From positions 1-64,000 of the forward strand of contig JAKOVL010000164.1 of NCBI GenBank assembly GCA_029782095.1: a stretch of 64,000 nucleotides of DNA. Reading direction: 5' to 3'. Below, one piece after another: positions 9,533-18,907 of the stretch (position 1 is the stretch's first letter; every line of letters starts with the position of its first letter). The notes beneath the pieces were generated by a model that made no database searches, was not told the DNA's origin, and saw only the letters and a list, made by a program, of their open reading frames with translations. This DNA is from Bacillota bacterium (GTDB lineage: Bacteria; Bacillota; Dethiobacteria; DTU022). The position numbers were made by a program, and so were the translations under genes.

Positions 9533-10000
9533 GTGTCCAAGGAAAAATCGTCCGCCCGGGACTGGAAAAAAATATATCCAAAGGTTGCCTTCGTAAAGGC
9601 CGGAAAAGAAGACGAAGGCTATATGCTCAGGCTGGCGGCCAAGGAAATTGGCATTGTTCCCCAGAGGCTGCGCAGCCATACCAACCTGCTCATTCACCTG
9701 GGAGGCCAAAGGATTGGCTTTATATCATATCGGCGCCTGCCGGACAATATTATTTATATCTATCTTTTTGTCTTGGAGGAGCAGTGTCAAAACCGAGGCT
9801 ATGCTCAGCCGGTGATCCTTAAGTTGATCATGATGGAGAGAGAAAAGCAGCCCCTGGAGGGAATTAATTTTCGCATCCACAAGACCAACCAGCAAGCGCT
9901 GCATGTGGCCTTGGAGAAATATGGCTACAAGGTCATAAAAGAGATGCCCAAGCACCTGGTCTTGTTTAAGCCGTATCCGCCGGATTATAAGCCGGTATAA
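9533..10000 (+). CDS. GNAT-like acetyltransferase-fold protein
   Basis: GTG start inside the listed 9497-10000 ORF; pattern GGQRIGFISYRRLPDNIIYIYLFVLEEQCQNRGYAQPVILKLIMMERE...NFRIHKTNQQALHVALEKYGYKVIKEM resembles GNAT motifs A/B. Confidence 0.6.
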   Translation: MSKEKSSARDWKKIYPKVAFVKAGKEDEGYMLRLAAKEIGIVPQRLRSHTNLLIHLGGQRIGFISYRRLPDNIIYIYLFVLEEQCQNRGYAQPVILKLIMMEREKQPLEGINFRIHKTNQQALHVALEKYGYKVIKEMPKHLVLFKPYPPDYKPV

Positions 10001-10007
10001 GGGCGGG

Positions 10008-11117
10008 GTGAAGATGGCACGACCTGTTGTCGGGGTTTTGGTGCGCAAAAATTTTTTTCGAAACCCAAAGGGGCTGCTCTTTGCCCAGAAACTGCTCCAG
10101 GCCAACCGGGAAGATCCTTGCCTGATCTATTTTTTTCCCGTGGAGAACATTGACTGGATCAATAAAAAAATAGAGGGATATGTTCCCGGTCCCCGGGGAG
10201 GGTGGCGGAGAGGCTGCTACCCCTTCCCGGATGTCTTGTACGATCGGGGTGCCGGCTTTGGCCAAAATGAAATGGCGGCTGTGGAGCAAATCCGCCGCCG
10301 CTTGAAAAACATGCCGGGGATCCAGCTAATCAATGCGTGCCGGCTGGAGAAATGGCCGGTTTATGAGCGTCTCTCCCGGCATAAAGAGATGGGCCGGCAC
10401 CTTCCGAAAACGATAGTGTTTAACGGCTTGCCCAGCGTCAAGCTCATGCTGGACCGCTACGGGCTTGTTTTTATAAAGTCTTCGGAAGGGAGCGGGGGCC
10501 TTGGTGTGATCTGCCTGGAGAAGAAGAAGCAGGGGTACTGTTGCTCGTTGTATAAAAGAGGCGCCCACAAGCGGCTCCTGGTGAAGAACTTGCTGGAGCT
10601 CAAGAAGATTCTGGACCCGGCTGTGGGCCGGGAAAGGAAGGCCATCGTCCAGCAGGGAATCCGCCTGGTCAAGTATAAGGGGCGCCGCCTGGATTTGCGC
10701 GTCTTGATGGTTAAGGATGCAAAGGGAGAATGGAAGTCCGTTTACAACCAGGCGCGGCTGGCCCCGGAGAAGGCCATGATCACCAACCTGGCCCTGGGGG
10801 GAGAAGTCATGAACTACGCCGATATCTTGCCGGAGTTGAGAGAAAGCTACGGCGATCTGCCCTCCGATTCCGAAATCCGGAACATAAGCAGCCGCATTGT
10901 CCACTATATTGAAAAAGAATTCGGTCCCTTCGGCGAGATAGGCCTGGACCTGGCCGTGGATGAAAGCGGCAGGGTCTGGCTGCTGGAAGCCAATTCAAAG
11001 CCCAGCAAGCTGCCGGAAGCAGGTCTTGAGGATACCGTGGGGATCTCTCCCCAGTTCAAGATGACCCTGGATTATACTCGCTTTCTCTTTTCCGGGGGGA
11101 AAAAAGGCCCCCCTTAA
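10008..11117 (+). CDS. YheC/YheD family (ATP-grasp) protein
   Basis: FIKSSEGSGGLGVICLEKK, DLRVLMVKDAKGEWKSV, FGEIGLDLAVDESGRVWLLEANSKPSK. Confidence 0.88.
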   Translation: MKMARPVVGVLVRKNFFRNPKGLLFAQKLLQANREDPCLIYFFPVENIDWINKKIEGYVPGPRGGWRRGCYPFPDVLYDRGAGFGQNEMAAVEQIRRRLKNMPGIQLINACRLEKWPVYERLSRHKEMGRHLPKTIVFNGLPSVKLMLDRYGLVFIKSSEGSGGLGVICLEKKKQGYCCSLYKRGAHKRLLVKNLLELKKILDPAVGRERKAIVQQGIRLVKYKGRRLDLRVLMVKDAKGEWKSVYNQARLAPEKAMITNLALGGEVMNYADILPELRESYGDLPSDSEIRNISSRIVHYIEKEFGPFGEIGLDLAVDESGRVWLLEANSKPSKLPEAGLEDTVGISPQFKMTLDYTRFLFSGGKKGPP

Positions 11118-11159
11118 GGGGCCATACATATAGGCAAAAAACAACACAAAGGACAAAGG

Positions 11160-12308
11160 GTGCCGATGGTGGCTGCCGTGGACTTTTTAGCAGATCGCTT
11201 TCTCTTAATCGGGGTATTGCTGAACGATGGTTCCCATTGGAGAAGGATAAACCTGGAGCGGATCGTCAACGAACTTTTTGGCTCTCCCAGGGAGGCTGTG
11301 CTGAAGCAGCTTTGTTTCTTTTCTCCGCCGGATATCGATTACCGGCATCTTACCGTCCGGGCAACCGTTTATGACCGCCGGCGGGGGGCGTGGACCCCAA
11401 AAATAGTCCCCTTCCCGAAAATCGTTTACCTGAGGGAGGGGCTGGCCGGCCTGGGGCCGGAGGAAGTTGAAAAATTTGCCGGGGCGGTTCTGGCTACCAG
11501 GTCGCTGCTGGCCAATAACCGGATTGAATTTAACAAGTGGGAGATTTACCGGATCCTGGCCCATAACCCGGAGCTCAAATTTTACTTGCCGGAAACCCGG
11601 CTCTCCGGTAGGGGCTTCAGCCTGCTGGACCCGATGCTTCGAAAATACGGGGAGCTTTACCTTAAGGGCTGCCGGGGGAGGAGAGGAGAGCAGGTGATGC
11701 AGGTTATACTGCACTCCCCGGGCCACTACGAGTGCCGCTACCACCACGGCCGGACCGTTTCCCGGCAGGCCCGTTCCTATGGCGAAGTGCTGGCTCTGAT
11801 CAACGGCTTTTTCCGCCGGCAGGAATTCATTCTGCAGCAGCCCATCGACCTGCTGACTTTCAACGGCAGGAAGATAGACATGCGCGCGGAGATGCAGCGC
11901 AACGGCCGGGGAGAGTTGAAGCTGGTTGCCACGCCGGTCCGGGTGGGGAGGGGCCAGTCTCCCATCACCACCCATGCCTCCAGCTATCCCTTTGAAAAAT
12001 ATTTCAAGGAAGTGCTGGCCTATAACAAAGCCCGCTTGCAGGAGCTAAAGTCCCGGATGGAGAGATTGCTATACAAGACCTATCGAACGGTGGAGGGTCA
12101 CTACGGCTCCTTAGGGGAGATCGGCATCGATATCGGGCTGGATAAGTCCGGCAAGCTCTGGATTATTGAATGCAACCCCTTATCGGCCAAGGTTTCTTTA
12201 ATGAAGGCCTACGGGGAGAAAACCATGCGCACGGCCCTGCTGAATCCTCTGGATTATGCGCTCTATAAAGCAGGGAAGGGTCGGAGCAGCCTGCTGGCGG
12301 AGAAGTAA
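11160..12308 (+). CDS. YheC/YheD family (ATP-grasp) protein
   Basis: LKGCRGRRGEQVMQV, DMRAEMQRNGRGELKLVA, LGEIGIDIGLDKSGKLWIIECNPLSAKVS; closely resembles the 8154-9293 product. Confidence 0.88.
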   Translation: MPMVAAVDFLADRFLLIGVLLNDGSHWRRINLERIVNELFGSPREAVLKQLCFFSPPDIDYRHLTVRATVYDRRRGAWTPKIVPFPKIVYLREGLAGLGPEEVEKFAGAVLATRSLLANNRIEFNKWEIYRILAHNPELKFYLPETRLSGRGFSLLDPMLRKYGELYLKGCRGRRGEQVMQVILHSPGHYECRYHHGRTVSRQARSYGEVLALINGFFRRQEFILQQPIDLLTFNGRKIDMRAEMQRNGRGELKLVATPVRVGRGQSPITTHASSYPFEKYFKEVLAYNKARLQELKSRMERLLYKTYRTVEGHYGSLGEIGIDIGLDKSGKLWIIECNPLSAKVSLMKAYGEKTMRTALLNPLDYALYKAGKGRSSLLAEK

Positions 12309-12448
12309 GGCCCGGCAGTCTACTGTCAAGTATACGGCCCGAGGCGCTTAAAGAAGAGGCACGAAAAGCGTTCCCGGGGTGTAACTTTTAATCAGCCGGA
12401 AGCATATAAGTAGCAATATATAACCTGGTAATTAAAGGAGGTGCAAAG

Positions 12449-12610
12449 GTGGCCGACGGTAGAAAAAAGGCGCAGGCGTTGAGGGCCAAGTACCGCCAGT
12501 ATGCCAAGAAGCTGGCGCAGGCCAGAAAGGCGGGCTTTCGGGCAACCCCCGCCCAAAAAGCAAAGCTCATGAAGCTTAAGAGCCGCCTAAAGAAAAAAAG
12601 AGCCGGCTAA
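12449..12610 (+). CDS. Small, highly basic protein (53 aa), not in the supplied ORF track
   Basis: AAAGGAGGTG SD then GTG: (M)ADGRKKAQALRAKYRQYAKKLAQARKAGFRATPAQKAKLMKLKSRLKKKRAG*. Confidence 0.65.
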   Translation: MADGRKKAQALRAKYRQYAKKLAQARKAGFRATPAQKAKLMKLKSRLKKKRAG

Positions 12611-12646
12611 TTAATTAAAAATTCCTATTAACGACCAGTGCCCCGC

Positions 12647-12680
12647 AACCCTCTCCCCGCCCCGCCCCGGGGAGAGGGTT
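12647..12680. repeat. Strong intergenic hairpin
   Basis: AACCCTCTCCCC (12647-12658) / GGGGAGAGGGTT (12669-12680), perfect 12-bp stem; no adjacent T-run. Confidence 0.7.
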
Positions 12681-13124
12681 GGCAAGAAAACCTTAAGTCT
12701 AGCGCCGTGGCCGCCGGGAAACTGGTTTTACTTTTCATATTGGAAAGCGCATCCAGGGAATTGCCGCTATGGGCGGGAGACGGGATTTCCGGTCCTACAG
12801 GCTGGAGAGAGAAACTGGGAACGCGGCGCCACGGGCTGCCGGATAGCCAGTTGCTCGACCTGGGGGGAGGTGGGGAAAAGGCCTTTCTCGCATAAGATAA
12901 TCTTTGGGGGTCGCAACATCTAACCGGCACGATCTGGCCGGCAAAAGGGCCCCTATGATAACGGTTGAAATGGATGAAAGGGAATGCCCGGTGCATGGCA
13001 GTAAAAGTATTTTAGCATGTATTTTTATAAACACTAGTTTAGCAAAGTGATGAGAAAAGAGGAGCCGGATCTGTGCCCGGGAACTTGTTATTATGTTAAC
13101 TAATTTGGAGGGGTGATGGAAACG

Positions 13125-13157
13125 GAAGCCCGTGCCGTGGTCCGGGCTTCTTTTTTT
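13125..13157 (+). terminator. Terminator/attenuator upstream of the M23 peptidase gene
   Basis: GAAGCCCG (13125-13132) / CGGGCTTC (13143-13150) followed by seven T. Confidence 0.7.
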
Positions 13158-13303
13158 ATGCATATTTTTATATACCTTTGTTGGGCAAAGATGCCAATGC
13201 TGTATATTATTACAACATTATGTAAAGCAGGAACGGGAAAGGGGGCATCGAAATTATTAATAAAACTTAACAAATAATACTTTACCAAAGGAGAAATCAG
13301 CTC

Positions 13304-14599
13304 GTGAACCCAGAACTGTACAAGCCAAGACTTGCCGCCGTAGTTGTTTTAGTGCTGCTGATCTTTGGCCTGGCCTTCGTTCAGGCTGACCCGGCTCAGG
13401 CTTATGAAACGGCCACCGGATTCGAATACCCCTTAAAAGGAGGCGGCTGGTTTTTGGGCCAGGACTTCGGCGTGTGGAACACCACCCGGAACGAGTATCA
13501 CTTGGCCGAAGACCTGCTGCCGTACGACATGAGGTCAGAACTTCCCGTTTACGCCCCCGCCAACGGCGTGGTAAGGAGCAGCGGCTACCAGAGCGGTTAC
13601 GGGTACGTGCTGGTCATCGAGCACCGGCTTCCCAATAATACATATGTCTGCTCCGTCCTGGGCCACCTGAAATCCAACCTGGTCCCCCGGGGAACGGAGG
13701 TAAAGAAAGGGCAATGGGTGGGGCAAATTGCCTTAAGCCCCCGGGAAAACGGCGGCTACAGCTTTAGCCACCTGCATTTTGGGATCCGCAGCGGGGCGTA
13801 CAGCACAGTGCGGGATCCCGATGGGGGCTGGAGATATCGCGGCTATGCTCCCAGCACTTCCATCAGGGCCCTTTGGTATAAACCCTCGGAATTTGTAAGA
13901 GAGCACGCCGCCATTCCCGGGGACAGTTCGCAGGCCTCCCTGGCGGCAAGCCCTGCTTCCCTAACTTTTGGACAGGTTGAGGTAAACAGCTATTCGGATC
14001 TGAGAAGCTATCGCGTTACCGGTTCCCATTTGACCGGCGCTGTTACCATAGAAGCTCCGGCAGGATTTTGGATCTCCCTTAGTCCCAACAGCGGCTACCA
14101 GCGCACCCTGACCTTGCCGCCCGAAAATGGTGCCGTTGAGCGCACCATCTATGTCCGCTTTGTGCCTAGCAGTGCGCGGCAGTACAGCGGCAGTATCCTC
14201 CACCGGACGGCGGGAGCGGCGGAACGGAGGGTGCAGGTAAGCGGAGAGGGGATCGCCGGCCACAGGGTGCCCGCCCCCCTGCGCCCCTATGGCCCCAGCA
14301 GCGGCGTTGCCGGCGGCAGCTATACCTATTACACCATTGCTGACCCCTGTTCCGCCGGCCACCCGGTCCAGTACCGCTTTGACTGGGGAGACGGGACCTA
14401 CTCGGCCTGGAGCAGTTCATACAGCGCCGCCAAGAAGTGGAGTACTCCCGGAACCTATAACATCAGGGCGCAGGCGCGCTGTGCCGTTACCCATTCCATT
14501 GTCTCGCCGTGGTCTTCAGTGCGCACGGTAACCATTGAACCCAACAGCCAGCAGCGGCTCCTTTACCTGTATTACCGGTATTTGCAGTCAAGAAGATAG
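13304..14599 (+). CDS. Secreted M23-family (LytM-type) peptidase with PKD-like C-terminal domain
   Basis: GTG start with GGAG upstream; signal peptide; HLAEDLLP...YAPANGVV...GYVLVIEHR...GHLKSN...HLHFGIR; PKD-like YRFDWGDGTYSAWSSSYSAAKKW. Confidence 0.85.
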   Translation: MNPELYKPRLAAVVVLVLLIFGLAFVQADPAQAYETATGFEYPLKGGGWFLGQDFGVWNTTRNEYHLAEDLLPYDMRSELPVYAPANGVVRSSGYQSGYGYVLVIEHRLPNNTYVCSVLGHLKSNLVPRGTEVKKGQWVGQIALSPRENGGYSFSHLHFGIRSGAYSTVRDPDGGWRYRGYAPSTSIRALWYKPSEFVREHAAIPGDSSQASLAASPASLTFGQVEVNSYSDLRSYRVTGSHLTGAVTIEAPAGFWISLSPNSGYQRTLTLPPENGAVERTIYVRFVPSSARQYSGSILHRTAGAAERRVQVSGEGIAGHRVPAPLRPYGPSSGVAGGSYTYYTIADPCSAGHPVQYRFDWGDGTYSAWSSSYSAAKKWSTPGTYNIRAQARCAVTHSIVSPWSSVRTVTIEPNSQQRLLYLYYRYLQSRR

Positions 14600-14640
14600 C
14601 TGGAGGTCCCGGGGCTGGGAAGGCCGGGATATGGATATGC

Positions 14641-14677
14641 GGCGGTCCCCTGCTTGGAGAGGGGACCGCCTTTATTT
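14641..14677 (+). terminator. Rho-independent terminator
   Basis: GGCGGTCCCC...GGGGACCGCC TTTATTT. Confidence 0.85.
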
Positions 14678-14900
14678 GTGCCCCGGTTCGGGTGCCAGGC
14701 CGCCGGTGAAAAGGGCTCGCCCGCGGAAAGGGAAGCCGCCGCTTAAAGAGAAGAGAGCGCTGCAAAGGGCGGGCCGACGGTATTGCTGGAACTATGGGAA
14801 GGCGCCGCCAAGGAAGAGATGAGGAGACGAAAAGGGACGCCGATGAGGGAGCGATTGTTGAAACGGAACTGTTGAACCGCCCAGGGACTCTTGGAGACAG

Positions 14901-16655
14901 TTAACGGCGAAAGCGCTTTAGCTCCTCTTCCCTTAATTTCCGCTTAAATATTTTTTGCGTGGGCGTAAGAGGCAGCTGGTCTCGAAATTCTACGGCGTAG
15001 GGAACGGCGTAGGGGGGGCATTTTTCCTTGCAGTAATTGATAATGTCGGCCTGGGTTACCCGCCCCTTAAAGGGCTCCTTTAGCTTGATGAACACTTTAA
15101 TTCGTTCGCTGCCGGGGCGCAAAGGATCCGGCAGGCCCACGGCGGCAGCCTGGGATACGGCGGGGTGCTTGAACAGTATATCGTCGATGAGCCCGGTGTA
15201 TACTTTAAAACCGGAGATGTTGGCCATCTCTTTAATCCGGTCCACGATGTAGAAGTAGCCGTCTCTGTCCATGCGGGCGATATCGCCGGTGGGCAGCCAC
15301 CCCTTTCTCAGGCCGCTGCCCGGGTGGGGCCAGTAGCCGAGCATTACCTGGGGGCCTTTTATATACATGTGTCCTTCTTCGCCGGGGGAACAGATCCTGC
15401 CTGTATCTTCGTTGATCAGGACCACGTCGGTATCCGGCACGGGAACGCCGATACTGTGCTTGGCCCGCCCCAGCATCTTGGCAGGCCGGGAGAAGCTGCT
15501 GAGATTTATGTGGGTTACCGGACTGCATTCCGTCAGCCCGTAGCCTTCGGAAACGGGCATTTTTTTGTGCCGGGCAAAGGAGCGATGCAGGGCCGCCGGA
15601 AGGTGGGCGGCTCCCGTCATTATGTGCATCGGTACCCTGGGGATATCTTTTTCCGCCAGCTGCATCAACTGAGTGGGCACCATGCTCACCAGGAAGGGGC
15701 GGCTTTCGGAGATCAGCTCCAGGATGGAATCTGTATCCCGGGGATCCTGGACCAGGATGATTTTCAGGCCCCAGTTGATGGCGGAGAGCATAACCCAATC
15801 GCCGTACATGTGAAAGAGGGGAATGGGAATCATTACCGAACCCCGCCCGCAAATCCGGGACTCCGAGGCGGCCATCATCCAGGGGAAGCCTTGCAGGACA
15901 TTGGCCAGGCGGTTGAAGTGGGAGAGCATCACGCCCTTGGGCTGTCCCGTTGCTCCCCCGGTAAAGGCCAGGTAGGCCAGGTCTTCCCGGGGTTTGACAT
16001 GGACTTGGGGGGGGTGGGGCTTATACCGGGCGACCAGGTCCCTGAAGCGGTGGGTTCCCTTGACGGCAAACAGCAGCGGCGGAAAGCCGGGCGCAAAATC
16101 CCGCTCCGAGGTGACAATAACGACTTGGACCTCCAGGGCCGGTATCGATTTTCTAAAAAGAGCGTAAAATTCGGCCGGGCAGATCACCCCTTTTGCTCCT
16201 GACTCCCGGATTTGGGCAGCCAGCTCTTGAGGGGGATGCAGAAAGCTGCAGGGAACGTGGACCGCTCCCGCCTTCAAAATGGCGAAGGTGCTTATAATGT
16301 ACTGGGGGCAGTTGGGCAAAATGGTGGCCACTCGATCTCCCTTTTTTATGCCCAAGTCGGCCAGGGCGGCGGCCAAGCTGTTGGAGAGCAGCAGCAGCTT
16401 TCGGTAATTGATGCTATATCCGCGATACTCGATGGCTGTGGACAGCGGGTATTTGGAGGCGGAGCGGTCCAGGATTTTAAACAAGGGCAGTTGAGGGTAG
16501 GGAGCCAGGCTGGTTTTCAAGCGGTGGGCTCCCAGCTGGTAGCTGTCGTGCCATGGTCTTTTTTTCAACGCTATGCCTCCCGCTCTTAAGACTAGGGCCT
16601 TATGGACAGGCCCTCCCCGGTAAATAACGGGGTGGATACCGACTTTCCATAACAT
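14901..16655 (-). CDS. AMP-binding acyl-CoA synthetase/ligase
   Basis: LAYLAFTGGATGQPKGVMLSHFN (P-loop-like A3), EGYGLTECSPVTH (A5), GWLPTGDIARMDRDGYFYIVDRIKEM (A7/A8), PTQKIFKRKLR (A10). Start chosen at ATG 16655; the listed ORF extends to 16862. Confidence 0.9.
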   Translation of the reverse strand: MLWKVGIHPVIYRGGPVHKALVLRAGGIALKKRPWHDSYQLGAHRLKTSLAPYPQLPLFKILDRSASKYPLSTAIEYRGYSINYRKLLLLSNSLAAALADLGIKKGDRVATILPNCPQYIISTFAILKAGAVHVPCSFLHPPQELAAQIRESGAKGVICPAEFYALFRKSIPALEVQVVIVTSERDFAPGFPPLLFAVKGTHRFRDLVARYKPHPPQVHVKPREDLAYLAFTGGATGQPKGVMLSHFNRLANVLQGFPWMMAASESRICGRGSVMIPIPLFHMYGDWVMLSAINWGLKIILVQDPRDTDSILELISESRPFLVSMVPTQLMQLAEKDIPRVPMHIMTGAAHLPAALHRSFARHKKMPVSEGYGLTECSPVTHINLSSFSRPAKMLGRAKHSIGVPVPDTDVVLINEDTGRICSPGEEGHMYIKGPQVMLGYWPHPGSGLRKGWLPTGDIARMDRDGYFYIVDRIKEMANISGFKVYTGLIDDILFKHPAVSQAAAVGLPDPLRPGSERIKVFIKLKEPFKGRVTQADIINYCKEKCPPYAVPYAVEFRDQLPLTPTQKIFKRKLREEELKRFRR

Positions 16656-16766
16656 AGTACACAAAATCCGGAAATAGGTGCCGGATCGGGGGAATAAAAG
16701 AAGGGGTATTTGACAAGAAGTTGGTCGTGTCGTAAACTTAAGGGCGGCGGAGGGGAGGTTTTTGGA

Positions 16767-17480
16767 TTGCCGACAGCCTATGTCTTGGATTTTGACGGCA
16801 CGATAACCACGGCGGATCTTACCACGGAGTTGGCCCGCCAATTTGGCGGCCGGGAATTCCATCAGATCGAAGACCTTTACCGCCGCCGGAAGCTGGGCAT
16901 GCGGGAGTGGCTGAAACGCATGTCCGCTTTCTTGCCGGCGGACTGGGAGCTTCTGAAATCAATGGCCCTGGAATGGGCCTCTCTCAGGCCCGGCTTTAAA
17001 AAATTTGCCCGGCACTGCCGGGAGCAAGGCTCTCCCCTCTATATTGTCAGCGACGGCTTCGGCTTCTACATTGAACCGGTCCTGGAGAAGCTTGGCTGCC
17101 GCGAAGAGATCACCGCCATCTTTTGCAATAAGGCGGTGGTCAGCGGGGAGAACAAGATTGAAATCCTGAGTCCTTACGCCCACCCCATATGCACCAACTG
17201 CGGTAATTGCAAGGCGGCCCTGGTCCAGCGTTTTAGACGGGAAGGCTGGAAGGTGGCCTATGCGGGGGACGGGAACAACGATCGCTTCGGTGCCGCCTGG
17301 TCCCACTATATCTATGCCCGGGATGAACTGGCGGAACACTGCCGGAATCACGGTCTTCCCCACCTGATCTGGAACGACTTTGAAGATATTTTGGCCGCTG
17401 AGCCGCGGCGAGAGTCCTTTGCCCACAACCCCAAGGATTCCCCTTTCTGCCGTCCCCAGGATAGAGGGTACTTGTTCTAG
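16767..17480 (+). CDS. HAD-superfamily phosphatase (MtnX/SerB-like)
   Basis: TTG start; VLDFDGTITTADLT motif I, YIVSDGFGFYIEPVL motif II, VAYAGDGNNDRFGA motif IV. Confidence 0.82.
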   Translation: MPTAYVLDFDGTITTADLTTELARQFGGREFHQIEDLYRRRKLGMREWLKRMSAFLPADWELLKSMALEWASLRPGFKKFARHCREQGSPLYIVSDGFGFYIEPVLEKLGCREEITAIFCNKAVVSGENKIEILSPYAHPICTNCGNCKAALVQRFRREGWKVAYAGDGNNDRFGAAWSHYIYARDELAEHCRNHGLPHLIWNDFEDILAAEPRRESFAHNPKDSPFCRPQDRGYLF

Positions 17481-17500
17481 CTTCGTTCCAGTTCAGCGGT

Positions 17501-18886
17501 TTATTTATCCCGCATAATCTGGATCCAGGTTTGCCCCGAAAGCAGCTGGATTTCCGTCCCATCCTGGTAGTAGAAGCGGGTGGGGGCCTCAATGCTGTCC
17601 TTCCTCCAACTGCCCAGGAAACGCTGCCCCTGGGCATAGTAGTCGATGGCTCCCGAACCGATCAAATTGGGCGTGGGCCTGTTTAGGGAATCGCGGCTGT
17701 GGGGGGCGTACTGGACAATAATATTCCTGGCGATGATGTTGTTGCCCGCTTCGTCCTTGTAAATTTTGCCGTTAAGATAGCGCTGGTAAGCCTGCAGCTC
17801 GGGATTGTAGCGGTACTCGATCTTATGATAGGAGTAGTACTGCAGGTTGACATAGGTCCCGGGGGATCCCTTCCGGTCCAGGTAAGCGGGCCTGATGATT
17901 ACCTGGCTGGATTTCTTTTCCAGGCCCAGGGTGGCCAGGTTGACGTACAGGTTGTGGGGAGCCCAGCGGGAGTTGTCCCGGTAGATGCTGGAGCTGCCGG
18001 CGAAAAGGGCATTGGTGTGCCTTAAGGGCAGGCTCTTGATAAAATTCAGCACGTCGTTGCTGGCGCTGGCATAAATTAAGCGCACGTCGTTTTCCAGGGC
18101 CAGGATGGTGCTGTGGGTCCTGGCGCTGCGGATGGGCCCTACCCGGCTGGGGAAGGTGGAGAAAAGAGCCAGGTAGCGGGTAATCCCTTCCACCTCGTAT
18201 TCGTAGACCACGCTGGCCTCGGCCAGTCCGGCTTGAGGCCTGGCCTGGGGGTGGTTGTCGATGGTAATGCCGTAAACGGGCTTAAACCTGCTGGAAATAA
18301 TCCGGGAGCTTTGCAGGATCTCCTCTTTTTCCTTGAGTTGGGCCAGGAGGTTCTGGTGCTCCGCCTCCAGCTTGTAGAGCATGGCTTGCAGCAGCTCCTG
18401 CTTCTCCTCAAGGCCGCTTTTTTTCTGCTGGAGCAGGGTTTGCTCATTTCTTAAATCGGCAACCAGCCGCGAGTCGTGGGAGAGGATCCGCTTTAAATAA
18501 GCGGCCCGGATGATGAGATCGCCAAAATTGTCCGCTTCCAGAAGGATTTCCAGGTAGGACATGCCGCCTTTTATGTAGATGCTGCGCACCCGGCTGCCGA
18601 ACAGGCGAACTTTTTCATTGAACCGGGCCGTGATGGTCGACAGCTCTTTCTCGGCCCGGGCGATCTCCAGTTCCGTCTGCTGAATATCCGCCTTCAGGCC
18701 GGAAATCTCCTGTTCCTTCTTTTTTATCGCTTCATCCAGCGCCCTGATTACTTCCTCCAGCTCCCGGGGGTCGGCTTCCTGGGCCAGGACCGAACCTTGA
18801 TGATCCTGCCGGTCGCCGGAGAAAGCCGTAAAAAGGGCGGCGGCAAAGGCGAATATAACCAAGGTCCACAGGCAGAGACGGCGCAA
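17501..18886 (-). CDS. Secreted coiled-coil protein fused to a DUF3048 (YerB-like) domain
   Basis: N-terminal signal anchor, PcsB/CwlO-like coiled coil (ELEEVIRALDEAIKKKEQEISGLKADIQQTELEIARAEKELSTI...), then DUF3048-like ITIDNHPQARPQAGLAEASVVYEYEVEGITRYLALFSTFPSRVGPIRSARTH. Confidence 0.85.
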   Translation of the reverse strand: MRRLCLWTLVIFAFAAALFTAFSGDRQDHQGSVLAQEADPRELEEVIRALDEAIKKKEQEISGLKADIQQTELEIARAEKELSTITARFNEKVRLFGSRVRSIYIKGGMSYLEILLEADNFGDLIIRAAYLKRILSHDSRLVADLRNEQTLLQQKKSGLEEKQELLQAMLYKLEAEHQNLLAQLKEKEEILQSSRIISSRFKPVYGITIDNHPQARPQAGLAEASVVYEYEVEGITRYLALFSTFPSRVGPIRSARTHSTILALENDVRLIYASASNDVLNFIKSLPLRHTNALFAGSSSIYRDNSRWAPHNLYVNLATLGLEKKSSQVIIRPAYLDRKGSPGTYVNLQYYSYHKIEYRYNPELQAYQRYLNGKIYKDEAGNNIIARNIIVQYAPHSRDSLNRPTPNLIGSGAIDYYAQGQRFLGSWRKDSIEAPTRFYYQDGTEIQLLSGQTWIQIMRDK

Positions 18887-18907
18887 CGGGCATTCCCCCT
18901 TGTCAAG

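Noticed and set aside
12638-13163. Several ORFs on both strands around the 12647 hairpin
   Set aside because: Low-complexity, mutually overlapping, with no SD or family motif; the region looks non-coding.
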